Of a DNA stretch of 49,810 nt, positions 1 through 7,695 are shown in pieces. A program made the position numbers and the translations under genes. The stretch is from positions 1-49,810 of the forward strand of contig JAMPIJ010000001.1 in assembly GCA_023662905.1 (NCBI GenBank), read 5' to 3'. Positions within the stretch are counted from its first letter, which is position 1. Every line of letters begins with the position of its first letter. The stretch is from Fusobacterium sp. Lineage in GTDB: Bacteria; Cyanobacteriota; Vampirovibrionia; Gastranaerophilales; Gastranaerophilaceae. The notes below the pieces were generated by a model. The model was given only the letters and a program-made list of their open reading frames with translations, ran no database searches and was not told the origin of the DNA.

Positions 1-229
1 GCTTTACGCTGCGTATTCCAAGTTCTCTCGTTAATGTTGCCTGTCAGCGACGGAAGCGTTATCGCGGCGACTACACCAATAATTGTGAGAGATAAGAGTA
101 TCTCCGCCATAGTGAACCCGCTGAGCGGGATCCTCATTTTCGTTGTACGGTAGCCCGCCAACGTATTAGATAGAACCGGCTCAGCAGTCCCCCCCCCCCT
201 GTCAAAATGTTTACAAGCTTTTGTTTCAT
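1..229 (-). CDS. PL-A: phase-variable pilin-like protein, 5' part only (phase OFF, 11 G)
   Basis: This is the 5' end of a pilin-like cassette whose body runs off the left edge of the window. The start ATG (227..229) follows GGATGAGATT. The leader reads MKQKLVNILT and then a G11 tract (189..199 on the plus strand as C11). With 11 G the ATG frame ends at a TGA at 134..136 after 31 codons. The pilin frame, which reads on to GFTMAEIL and the LTGNINE block, needs 9 or 12 G. The OFF-frame TGA overlaps an ATG of the pilin frame (ATGA at 134..137), which opens a short leader MRIPLSG before the prepilin cleavage site, so low-level re-initiation is possible. The conserved N-terminus matches the other PL copies. 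The phase state could also reflect a homopolymer sequencing error. Confidence 0.85.
189..199 (-). repeat. Poly-G tract of PL-A, 11 bases
   Basis: Eleven consecutive C on the plus strand (G on the coding strand) lie inside the leader of PL-A. Length 11 is not a multiple of three, so the downstream pilin frame is out of register with the start codon. One insertion would restore it. Confidence 0.95.
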
Positions 230-250
230 AATCTCATCCTTTCTGTTCTC

Positions 251-279
251 ATTATGTAGCATGTTTCTAAATTAGTCAA
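251..279 (-). promoter_or_regulatory. PL-A promoter
   Basis: On the minus strand TTGACT, 17 bases and CATAAT form a sigma-70 type promoter about 20 bases upstream of the PL-A start. The CTACATAATG context around the -10 box is shared with PL-C, PL-E and PL-G. Confidence 0.75.
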
Positions 280-290
280 GAGCGCGGGGA

Positions 291-323
291 AAGGTAAAAA
301 GCAGTTTTACTGCTTTTTACCTT
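291..323 (-). terminator. Terminator of the permease pair
   Basis: On the minus strand AAAAAGCAG, a TAAAA loop and CTGCTTTTT make a rho-independent terminator. The stop codon of the downstream permease (307..309) lies in the loop, so the hairpin starts inside the coding sequence. Confidence 0.75.
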
Positions 324-1824
324 GTTCTTCTAAACGTTTTTGTTTGTAACCGTAAGCCGCATAGATTGCAACGCCTATCAACAGCCACAGTGGGAAGTAT
401 ATTGATGAGGTTTTCAAGAACTTCATCGAATAAACCATCAATCCGCCGCAGGTTAGAATCCCCAGAATCGGGAACCAAGGGCAGAACGGAACCTTGAACG
501 GTCTTTCGCGGTTTGGCTCGCTTTTTCTCAAAATCAACACCGCAATACAAATTATAATAAATGATGTGAATGTTCCGAAGTTACATAGTTCAGCCGAAAT
601 ATTCAAGTCCATAAATAATGAACAAACGATTACGATAATACCCGCAATCCACGTCAAAACGTGAGGAGTTCTAAACTTTCTATGGATTACACGGAAAGAT
701 TTCGGTAAAAATCTATCACGGCTCATCGCGTATAAAATTCTTGTTGTTCCTAATTGGTAAATCAATAGAACAGATGTCAACGCGCAAAGCGCACCGGTAG
801 AAATCACACCCGCAAACCAGTCTTTACCAATAAACTGCATAGCCGCCGCAATCGGCGCAGAGGTATTAATGTTTTGCAACGGAACAATACCTGTCAACAC
901 CAACGCCACAAATACATAAAGAATAGTACAGAACACTAAAGTTCCCAAAATACCAATCGGCAAATCGCGTTGTGGGTTTTCTGTTTCTTCCGCACAGGTT
1001 GAAATTGCGTCAAACCCGATATATGCGAAGAAAATCAAGAATGCGCCCATAAAGATTCCCTCAAAACCGTTAGGTGCAAAAGGTGTCCAGTTTTCAGGCT
1101 TAACATAAAACGCACCAACAATAATGAATGAAAGAATCATAAACATATTCACGCCAACCATAATCGTTGCAACACGAGTTGATTCTTTAACCCCTTTAAT
1201 CAAAAGAAGTGTCAGAACAAGCACGATAAAAATTGCAGGCAGGTTAGCCGCTACAGGAATTTTATTAAATAGATACGGCATAAAATCGTGTGGATTCAAA
1301 CCGTTCTGGTCGCACATTGTAAGAATTGTTCTATAGTCATTACGCAACCATAGTGGGAAATTCACCACAAAGTCCGGCAATATATGCCTGAACCCTTTCA
1401 AAAACTGGACAAAATATCCTGTCCACGCGCTTGCAACTGTAATGTTTCCTATCGCATATTCCAGCATTAAAATCCAGCCTACCATCCACGCCATGAATTC
1501 GCCCATTGTAGCGTAAGTATATGTATAAGCGCTACCTGCAACAGGCATCATTGCCGCGATTTCACTATAACAAAGCGCAGAGAATACGCACGCAACAGCC
1601 GCCAAAATCATCGAAATGATTACGGCAGGCCCCGCGCCTGAACCCTCTAAGCCACCCTTAATCGCTGACCCGATAATAGTAAAAATACCTGTTCCGACAA
1701 CCGCTCCGATACCGATAATCATCAAATCGAATACATTCAAAGTCTTTTTCAATTCAGATTTTTTACTTACAGCCAACAACTCATCAGGGCTTTTTCTTTT
1801 TAAAATATTTTCAATTAAACCCAT
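307..1824 (-). CDS. APC-family amino acid permease (second of a tandem pair)
   Basis: This 505-residue integral membrane protein of the amino acid-polyamine-organocation superfamily resembles YhdG and cationic amino-acid transporters. The first helix carries the substrate-binding glycine motif GIGAVVGTGIF near residue 38. About twelve hydrophobic segments follow, and the C-terminal end has the RPFKVPF turn typical of this group. It starts one base after the stop of the paralogous permease at 1826..3436, so the two are almost certainly one transcript. The two proteins share long identical stretches such as ENWTPFAPNGFEGIF, which indicates local duplication. The substrate cannot be told from sequence alone. 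Confidence 0.9.
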   Translation of the reverse strand: MGLIENILKRKSPDELLAVSKKSELKKTLNVFDLMIIGIGAVVGTGIFTIIGSAIKGGLEGSGAGPAVIISMILAAVACVFSALCYSEIAAMMPVAGSAYTYTYATMGEFMAWMVGWILMLEYAIGNITVASAWTGYFVQFLKGFRHILPDFVVNFPLWLRNDYRTILTMCDQNGLNPHDFMPYLFNKIPVAANLPAIFIVLVLTLLLIKGVKESTRVATIMVGVNMFMILSFIIVGAFYVKPENWTPFAPNGFEGIFMGAFLIFFAYIGFDAISTCAEETENPQRDLPIGILGTLVFCTILYVFVALVLTGIVPLQNINTSAPIAAAMQFIGKDWFAGVISTGALCALTSVLLIYQLGTTRILYAMSRDRFLPKSFRVIHRKFRTPHVLTWIAGIIVIVCSLFMDLNISAELCNFGTFTSFIIICIAVLILRKSEPNRERPFKVPFCPWFPILGILTCGGLMVYSMKFLKTSSIYFPLWLLIGVAIYAAYGYKQKRLEEQGKKQ

Positions 1825-1825
1825 T

Positions 1826-3436
1826 TTAATTAGTTATTTCCTGTTTCTTTTTGTGTGCTACTTTTTCGTTGTGTAATTTATTTTCGTGGTTACGGTTTTT
1901 AACAAATCCGTAGTAAAGGTAAATCAATGCGCCTACGCCCATCCATAGCGGGAACAACAAACCTGAGCTTGAAGCGAATTGCATTTTGTAAACCATCAAA
2001 CCGCCGCAGCAAAGAACACCAAGGATTGGGAATAATGGTGAGAACGGAACTTTAAACGGTCTTGGACGGTCAGGATCAGTTTTTCTCAAAATCAATACTG
2101 CGATACAAACAACGATGAATGACGCGAAAGTACCGAAGTTAGAAAGTTCAGCCGCTACGTTCAAATCGAGTAACAATACACCGATAATAGAAAGTCCGCA
2201 GACAGTCCATGTTAAAACGCTAGGGGTTTTGAACACAGGGTGAAGTTTTTGGAATCTTTTAGAAATAAAGTTATCACGGCTCATTGCGTAAAGAGTTCTG
2301 ATAGCCGCCATCATCATAACGAGAAGTACAGACGTCAAACCCGCAAGAGACCCCGCTGAAATCAAACCTGCAAAGAAGTTTTTACCGGCCGCGCCCATAG
2401 CAAACGCCATTGGAGCTTTCAAAAAGTCAGCCGGAATAGTAACGCCGCTAGTTGGTTGCATACCGGTCAAAACTAATGCAACAAGTACATAAACAACAGT
2501 TGTTGCAAGAAGTGAACCGATAATACCAATCGGCAAATCGCGTTGTGGATTTTTACATTCTTCCGCCGCAGTTGCAACCGCGTCGAATCCGATATAAGCA
2601 AAGAAAATTAAGAACGCACCCGCAAAAATCCCCTCAAATCCGTTTGGCGCAAAAGGAGTCCAGTTTTCAGGTTTAATATAAAATGCGCCGCCCAAAACAA
2701 AGAGCGCAATAACCGCGAGTTTAATAACAACCATAATTCCTGCCATTTTCGCAGAATCTTTAGTACCCTTAATCAAAATTGCCGCAGTAAGAATTATCAT
2801 AAAGATAGCAGGAAGATTTATGCAAATCGGTATTCCTGCGATGTGCGGAATAACCGTTGTAACATCCGCAACGCCTGCGTCTTTACAGATTTTGAGCGCA
2901 GAACTTGTATTATTCATCAACCATACCGGCGGATTAGCAAGCCAAGATGGCAGAATGTGTGAGAAACCAGAAAGAAATTGAACAAAGTGGTTTGACCACG
3001 CGCAAGCGCACGCGATAAAGCCGACCGCATATTCTAACATAAGAACCCAGCCGACCATCCACGCCGCGAATTCCCCGAGAGTTGCGAAAGTATAAATATA
3101 CGCACCACCCGCAACTGGAATCATTGTGGCAAATTCACTATAACAAAGTGCTGAAAAAATACACGCAATCAAAGCGATAACCATAGAAACGATTAACGCA
3201 GGGCCAGCGCCGACACCACCGTCAGGGCTTCCTGCCGCCGCAACGCCGACAACCGCAAAGATTCCGGAGCCAATAATCGCACCGATTCCGAGGATAATCA
3301 AATCCCAAACGCCTAAAGTTTTTTCCATAACTTCACCGGATGAAGCTTGTTCAAGCATTTCATCAGGGCGCTTAACTCTTGTAATCTTTTTAATAAAGTT
3401 CTTTGTAAACGTTGCTCTGTTAAATTTTTCAGCCAT
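1826..3436 (-). CDS. APC-family amino acid permease (first of a tandem pair)
   Basis: This 536-residue paralogue of the permease at 307..1824 has the same GIGAIIGSGIF helix-1 motif and about twelve membrane segments. The N-terminal extension before helix 1 is slightly longer and the cytoplasmic tail is lysine- and asparagine-rich. The start ATG is preceded by AAGGA six bases upstream. The gene lies between glyQ (16 bases upstream, same strand) and the second permease, suggesting a three-gene operon. Family known: proton- or exchange-driven amino-acid uptake. Inference: nutrient amino-acid scavenging in a host-associated cell. Confidence 0.9.
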   Translation of the reverse strand: MAEKFNRATFTKNFIKKITRVKRPDEMLEQASSGEVMEKTLGVWDLIILGIGAIIGSGIFAVVGVAAAGSPDGGVGAGPALIVSMVIALIACIFSALCYSEFATMIPVAGGAYIYTFATLGEFAAWMVGWVLMLEYAVGFIACACAWSNHFVQFLSGFSHILPSWLANPPVWLMNNTSSALKICKDAGVADVTTVIPHIAGIPICINLPAIFMIILTAAILIKGTKDSAKMAGIMVVIKLAVIALFVLGGAFYIKPENWTPFAPNGFEGIFAGAFLIFFAYIGFDAVATAAEECKNPQRDLPIGIIGSLLATTVVYVLVALVLTGMQPTSGVTIPADFLKAPMAFAMGAAGKNFFAGLISAGSLAGLTSVLLVMMMAAIRTLYAMSRDNFISKRFQKLHPVFKTPSVLTWTVCGLSIIGVLLLDLNVAAELSNFGTFASFIVVCIAVLILRKTDPDRPRPFKVPFSPLFPILGVLCCGGLMVYKMQFASSSGLLFPLWMGVGALIYLYYGFVKNRNHENKLHNEKVAHKKKQEITN

Positions 3437-3452
3437 CTAAATTCCTTTATAC

Positions 3453-4325
3453 TTACTTACAAAGAGGGAAACCAAGTTCTTCTCTTTGTGCTACATACAA
3501 TTGCGCAACAGCAGAAGCCATTGTTCTTACGCGGTTAATAAAGTTGATACGTTCATCCTTACTGATAACCCCTCTTGCATCAAGCAGGTTAAAAGTATGA
3601 GAACATTTCAACACGTAATCATAAGCCGGTAAAACAAGCTTAGCGTTAACACAATTATCAACCTCTTTTTGATACAGGTCAAACATTGTGAACAGCGATT
3701 TAGCGTCAGAAACCTCAAAGTTGTATTTTGACTGTTCGATTTCGTTTTGCAAGAAAATTTCGCCGTATTTAAGTTTATCGTTCCATTGAATATCAAAAAC
3801 AGACGACTTATTCTGCAAATACATAGCGATACGTTCCAAACCATAGGTAAGTTCTAAAGCAACCGGTTTAACTTCAATACCGCCGACTTGTTGGAAGTAA
3901 GTGAATTGAGTAACTTCCATCCCATCAAGCCAAACTTCCCAACCCACACCGGCCGCGCCGAGTGTAGGAGATTCCCAGTTGTCTTCGACAAAACGAACAT
4001 CGTGTTTTGAAAGGTCAATTCCCATTGCCTCAAGACTCTTCAAATAAAGCTCCTGCGCGTCGTCCGGAGAAGGTTTCAGGATTACCTGGAATTGATAATA
4101 GTGACCCAAACGGTTCGGGTTTTCGCCATATCTTGCGTCAGTAGGTCGTCTGCAAGGTTCAATCATTGCAGTGTTCCAAGGCTCAGGGCCGAGAGAACGC
4201 AAAAATGTAGCAGGGTTCATGGTAGAAGCCCCTTTTTCTATGTCATAAGGCTGTTGAATAATGCAGCCTTGATCAGACCAAAACTTTTGTAAATTAAATA
4301 CTAATTCTTGAAAATTTAGTGCCAT
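3453..4325 (-). CDS. glyQ: Glycyl-tRNA synthetase alpha subunit
   Basis: This 290-residue protein has the sequence of the alpha chain of the bacterial alpha2-beta2 glycyl-tRNA synthetase. It carries the class II catalytic core, with blocks such as [13 protein letters not shown] near the N-terminus, [17 protein letters not shown] and [17 protein letters not shown]. It charges tRNA-Gly with glycine together with the beta subunit GlyS. No glyS follows; the downstream genes are two amino-acid permeases, so the beta subunit must be encoded elsewhere. Length is normal for the family. Confidence 0.97.
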   Translation of the reverse strand: MALNFQELVFNLQKFWSDQGCIIQQPYDIEKGASTMNPATFLRSLGPEPWNTAMIEPCRRPTDARYGENPNRLGHYYQFQVILKPSPDDAQELYLKSLEAMGIDLSKHDVRFVEDNWESPTLGAAGVGWEVWLDGMEVTQFTYFQQVGGIEVKPVALELTYGLERIAMYLQNKSSVFDIQWNDKLKYGEIFLQNEIEQSKYNFEVSDAKSLFTMFDLYQKEVDNCVNAKLVLPAYDYVLKCSHTFNLLDARGVISKDERINFINRVRTMASAVAQLYVAQREELGFPLCK

Positions 4326-4416
4326 AACATACCATTTCTTAATTGTCTAATACACACTTGTTTCAAAATATTACGACCAAAATAACAGAATTGCAATATT
4401 AATGTTAACATATTTT

Positions 4417-4442
4417 AAGGGCGCGACCATGGTCGTGCCCTT
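4417..4442. terminator. Hairpin between glyQ and the Spy-like gene
   Basis: AAGGGCGCGACC and GGTCGTGCCCTT form a near-perfect 12-bp stem with a two-base centre, just after the stop of the Spy-like gene. Neither side has a long T run, so terminator activity is probable but not certain. Confidence 0.5.
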
Positions 4443-4452
4443 TCTACTAAAA

Positions 4453-4980
4453 CTATTGTGCTATGGGCTTTTTATGTTGTTCTTCGAATCGCTTGCGCCC
4501 TTCTTCTTTCATTTTTTGAAGTTCTTTTCTTTGTGCCTCAGATAGGCTTGCCTCAAAAGCTTTCATATTTTCCTTGCGGATTTCGTGGGCTTGTTTACGC
4601 AACGCGCGGATTTCACCTTGAAGCTCAGCGACTTTTTCATCAATTGCCTGCTGTGCCATACGCGACATTTTTGTCATTTCGATTTCGGATTTTTTATTAT
4701 TAATCTCTTCGAGAATAGGTTTAATTTTTTCTATACTTTTTTCACGCTGTGCCTTTGCAATTTGTTTTTGTTCATCGGTCAGATTAAGTCGTTGTTCAAA
4801 ATCTTCCCGTGATGGCGGACGGTGGCCTTTCATTTTGTCACCGTGCGGGTGACGGTGGTGGTCAAAACTATGTTCTTCCGGCATTGGTCGGCTAAAATCC
4901 GGTTCTGCCTGACAAATATTTGCACTCGTGCCGGCAAATACAAATGCTAACATTGCGATTATTAAAAACTTTTTATTCAT
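4453..4980 (-). CDS. Spy/CpxP-like periplasmic protein with His-rich segment
   Basis: This 175-residue secreted protein has a signal peptide (hydrophobic residues about 5-24, ending near ICQAEP). The mature protein opens with a His-rich stretch (HSFDHHRHPHGDK), then a helical LTxxQ-type segment (LNLTDEQKQIAKAQ) and a long charged helix. The layout matches the Spy/CpxP/CnrX group of periplasmic all-helical proteins that sense metals or chaperone misfolded protein. It lies 13 bases downstream of an ECF sigma factor and its anti-sigma. The order resembles metal-sensing CnrYXH-type loci, where a Spy-like sensor works with an anti-sigma factor. Whether this one senses or is merely a target of the sigma factor is open. 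Confidence 0.75.
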   Translation of the reverse strand: MNKKFLIIAMLAFVFAGTSANICQAEPDFSRPMPEEHSFDHHRHPHGDKMKGHRPPSREDFEQRLNLTDEQKQIAKAQREKSIEKIKPILEEINNKKSEIEMTKMSRMAQQAIDEKVAELQGEIRALRKQAHEIRKENMKAFEASLSEAQRKELQKMKEEGRKRFEEQHKKPIAQ

Positions 4981-4993
4981 ATTTATTCCTTTC

Positions 4994-5494
4994 TTAAATT
5001 AGGTCTGCCAAAAGTATTGAAAGTTCTTTCTTTGCGTTGAAGAGTCTTGATTTAACGGTACCGAGCGGACAGTTAAGTTTTTTCGCGCAGTCCTCGTAGG
5101 AATAACCGTAGATTTCGCACATGAGAACGACTTCGCGGAATTTAGGTTTGAGAGAATTTACAGCGTCGATAATCGTTTGTTGACGTTCGTTTTTTATAAC
5201 TCTGAGTTCAGGCGTAATCTTTTTGTCTGCTATTTGGACAAATTCGTCTTCTTCTGACACGGAATTTTCGCGCGCTTTGTAGGAAGCGGATTTTAGGTAG
5301 TCTTTTGAAATATTTTTTGCAATCGTAGTGACCCAGCTTTTGAACGAGCCTTTTTCCTCGTACTTGTCGGCGTTTTTAAGCACGCGGATATAAACCTCTT
5401 GTTCAAGGTCTTCGTTGTCCTCTTTAGTGACAAGCCTGATTATATTTTGAATATTTTTCTTATTTTCTTTGACTAACCTGTTGAAATCCATCAT
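4994..5494 (-). CDS. ECF-type RNA polymerase sigma factor
   Basis: This protein of about 166 residues has sigma region 2 (EDLEQEVYIRVLKNADKY then GSFKSWVTTIAKN) and region 4 (LKPKFREVVLMCEIYGYSYEDCAKKL then GTVKSRLFNAKK), the minimal two-domain ECF layout. I start it at the ATG at 5494 (MMDFN) rather than the TTG one codon earlier. The start lies a few bases downstream of the anti-sigma stop (5502..5504), which implies translational coupling. It would redirect RNA polymerase to envelope or metal stress genes, probably including its own operon. Confidence 0.9.
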   Translation of the reverse strand: MMDFNRLVKENKKNIQNIIRLVTKEDNEDLEQEVYIRVLKNADKYEEKGSFKSWVTTIAKNISKDYLKSASYKARENSVSEEDEFVQIADKKITPELRVIKNERQQTIIDAVNSLKPKFREVVLMCEIYGYSYEDCAKKLNCPLGTVKSRLFNAKKELSILLADLI

Positions 5495-5501
5495 CAACCC
5501 A

Positions 5502-5846
5502 TTATTCTATTAACAAAAATCCGTAATCATCTACCGGAAACCCGAAATCTTCTGCTTCTAACGCTGTTCCGTAGCGAACTGTGTCATAAAGCTCAGGGTT
5601 AAGGTTCACAAGCCCCATGACTGTTCCGGAAAGCAGAATAAACGAAATTGCGCATGCGATTTTCATCTGCGCAAATCGTTTGCGCTTAGCGACGAAATGC
5701 GGCTTAACTTCCTGCAAAAGTTCAGAAACTCTCTGCATTTTTTCGTGTTCGGCGCGGCATTCAGGGCATTGTTCGACATGAGCCTTTAGCGTTGCCTCAT
5801 CAGAAAAAAGAAATAAACTTTCATATTTTGTACATTTTTCACTCAT
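5502..5846 (-). CDS. Membrane anti-sigma factor with zinc-finger motif
   Basis: This 114-residue protein has a cytoplasmic zinc-binding anti-sigma (ZAS) type motif, His23-x3-Cys27-x2-Cys30 in AHVEQCPECRAEH. A basic stretch (KRKRFAQMK) precedes one transmembrane helix at about residues 61-79, and a short acidic periplasmic tail of about 35 residues follows. It lies directly upstream of the ECF sigma factor with an eight-base gap. Family role: it holds the sigma factor at the membrane until a signal arrives. The small periplasmic tail may touch the Spy-like protein encoded downstream (inference). Confidence 0.85.
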   Translation of the reverse strand: MSEKCTKYESLFLFSDEATLKAHVEQCPECRAEHEKMQRVSELLQEVKPHFVAKRKRFAQMKIACAISFILLSGTVMGLVNLNPELYDTVRYGTALEAEDFGFPVDDYGFLLIE

Positions 5847-5867
5847 TTTTCTTGACCTTTCAATAAT

Positions 5868-5893
5868 ATAACGAGAAAGAAATTAAAAAGTTC
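5868..5893 (-). promoter_or_regulatory. Possible ECF-type promoter of the anti-sigma/sigma operon
   Basis: Minus strand GAACTT, 14 bases, CGTTAT resembles the GAACTT / CGT-type boxes used by ECF sigma factors. It is about 20 bases upstream of the anti-sigma start. This is a weak match that would fit autoregulation. Confidence 0.3.
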
Positions 5894-6002
5894 ATTTTAA
5901 TTTTAGCATAAGTTAAATTACGGTGCAAAAAGTTAAAAATAGTGCTTGTGTAGCAGTGGTGAATTTTTAATCCGCAGCTATAATTTTCATAAAGGAGTAG
6001 AT

Positions 6003-6236
6003 ATGACTAAATCATATAAAGCAAAAATCAAAAAAATAGAAAATAAAATACTCAGCATAGGACTTGATATGTATAGAGCCAAAGCATTGTCCAGAATTTT
6101 ATACTCAATTACTGCAGAACCTCGTGCAGGAATAATACAACAATATGATGACGAATCAATGGCATATATTCTGTATAAACACCTCGAAAAAATTTATAAT
6201 GATTTAAGCAATCTTGAACGAAATTTAAAAATATAA
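6003..6236 (+). CDS. Small hypothetical protein, 77 residues
   Basis: This short basic and helical protein begins MTKSYKAKIKK. The start at 6003 is chosen because AAGGAG sits seven bases upstream. The N-terminal part has Lys-rich heptad-like spacing (KIKKIENKILSIGLDMYRAKALS) and the C-terminal part is predicted helical (YKHLEKIYNDLSNLE). No family is recognised. It stands alone between the divergent ECF operon and mgtE. Confidence 0.6.
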   Translation: MTKSYKAKIKKIENKILSIGLDMYRAKALSRILYSITAEPRAGIIQQYDDESMAYILYKHLEKIYNDLSNLERNLKI

Positions 6237-6272
6237 ATCTCTTCTGCAATGCAGGGCTTGAAAATTTTGTTT

Positions 6273-6282
6273 GTGTTATAAT
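6273..6282 (+). promoter_or_regulatory. Extended -10 promoter of mgtE
   Basis: TGT followed by TATAAT (6277..6282) is an extended -10 element. The mgtE ATG at 6292 is only nine bases downstream, so the transcript would start within a few bases of the start codon (leaderless or nearly so). Confidence 0.5.
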
Positions 6283-6291
6283 TTTATTGTG

Positions 6292-7659
6292 ATGAATATT
6301 GCGAACATTATAGACAGATTACGCGAAATTATGGCCGATGAATCCGTGGAAAGATTGCAAGAAGCACTCGACAGTTACCACGAAGCGGATTTGGCTGACG
6401 TTTTTGCGCAAATGAAAGCGGAAGAAAGGCTCCAATGTTTCAAGCTGCTTAACCTTGAAAAAGCCGCTGACTTAATCGAATATTTATCACCGCAATTGCA
6501 AGTTGAACTTCTCGGAGAACTCGACGAAGAAGTTGCATCTAAAATCATCACAAAACTTCCACACGACGCCGCGGCAGACGTCTTAGGGGATATGGAAGAG
6601 GACGAGAGCGAAACTTATCTCGACAAACTTCCGCACAAATTTTCACAGGAAGTCAGAGAACTTCTGACCTACAACGAGGACACCGCAGGCGGTATCATGA
6701 ACCCGCTTGTTTTGACCGTTAGCTTTGATATGACTGTTCAAGACGTATTGAACACAATCAGAAACAAGGCTGAAAAAGACAATATGGAACTTTATTACGT
6801 CTACGTTGTCGACAAACAAAACCACCTTTTAGGCGTTGTATCTTTGAGAAAACTTCTCACCTCGCCTACAAAACAGCAGGTTTCTGAAATCATGATTCGC
6901 GATATCGTAAAACTTCACGTTGACGATTACAGCGACTACATTGTTGACGAATTTCTCAAATACCAGTACAACGCGCTTCCGGTCGTCGACCTCTACAACC
7001 GCCTTAAAGGTATGGTTACTTGGGACGACGTTCACGACCTGTTCGAAGAAGAAACAACCGAAGAGATTTACCAGTCTTCCGGTATTTCGACTGAAATCGT
7101 CGACGAGGATCAAATCCTTTCCGGTAATGTTTTCAACGCTATTATCGCGCGCTTACCTTGGTTATTCATCACACTTATTGGAGAATTTTTAGCGGTTAAT
7201 GTTGCGAACCACTTCAACGCAACGCTTGCGGCATTGCCGATTATCGCAATATTTATGCCGCTTCTGGCTGGTCTTGGCGGAAACATCGGTACGCAAAGTA
7301 TTACTCTTATGGTTCGCGGGCTTTCAACAGGACAGGTTACGCTCAACTCTGCGGTTTTTCACATCTTTCGCGAAATGGGAATCGGGCTTATCATCGGTTC
7401 TGTGTTCGGAATTCTCGTAACACTAACCACATGGGGATGGCAGCATAATATTGAGCTGGGTATTATAGTAGGGATTGCTATGATTATCAACATGACAATG
7501 GCGACTGTAATCGGAACTTTCACTCCGTTTGCACTCAAATCTATGAATGTCGATCCAGCAATCGCTTCAGGCCCGATTATCGCAACAACCATCGACGTCA
7601 TCGGACTCGCAATCTATTTTGGCCTCGTGTCAGCATTTCTTATTAATAAATTAGCATAA
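6292..7659 (+). CDS. mgtE: Magnesium transporter MgtE
   Basis: This 455-residue protein has the MgtE layout. An N-terminal superhelical domain of about 125 residues (HEADLADVFAQM, ELDEEVASKIITKLPHDAAADVLGDM) is followed by two CBS domains at about 130-260 and a five-helix membrane domain with the pore signature PLLAGLGGNIGTQS. Cytoplasmic domains of this family close the channel when magnesium is plentiful. I start it at the second in-frame ATG (6292), where translation is close to the apparent promoter. No M-box riboswitch was seen upstream. Confidence 0.95.
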   Translation: MNIANIIDRLREIMADESVERLQEALDSYHEADLADVFAQMKAEERLQCFKLLNLEKAADLIEYLSPQLQVELLGELDEEVASKIITKLPHDAAADVLGDMEEDESETYLDKLPHKFSQEVRELLTYNEDTAGGIMNPLVLTVSFDMTVQDVLNTIRNKAEKDNMELYYVYVVDKQNHLLGVVSLRKLLTSPTKQQVSEIMIRDIVKLHVDDYSDYIVDEFLKYQYNALPVVDLYNRLKGMVTWDDVHDLFEEETTEEIYQSSGISTEIVDEDQILSGNVFNAIIARLPWLFITLIGEFLAVNVANHFNATLAALPIIAIFMPLLAGLGGNIGTQSITLMVRGLSTGQVTLNSAVFHIFREMGIGLIIGSVFGILVTLTTWGWQHNIELGIIVGIAMIINMTMATVIGTFTPFALKSMNVDPAIASGPIIATTIDVIGLAIYFGLVSAFLINKLA

Positions 7660-7695
7660 CTCCATTAAAAGAAGTTACAGGGTTTTATATTAAAA

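Noticed and set aside
6241-6291. M-box (magnesium) riboswitch before mgtE
   Set aside because: There are only a few bases between the likely transcript start and the ATG, leaving no room for an aptamer.
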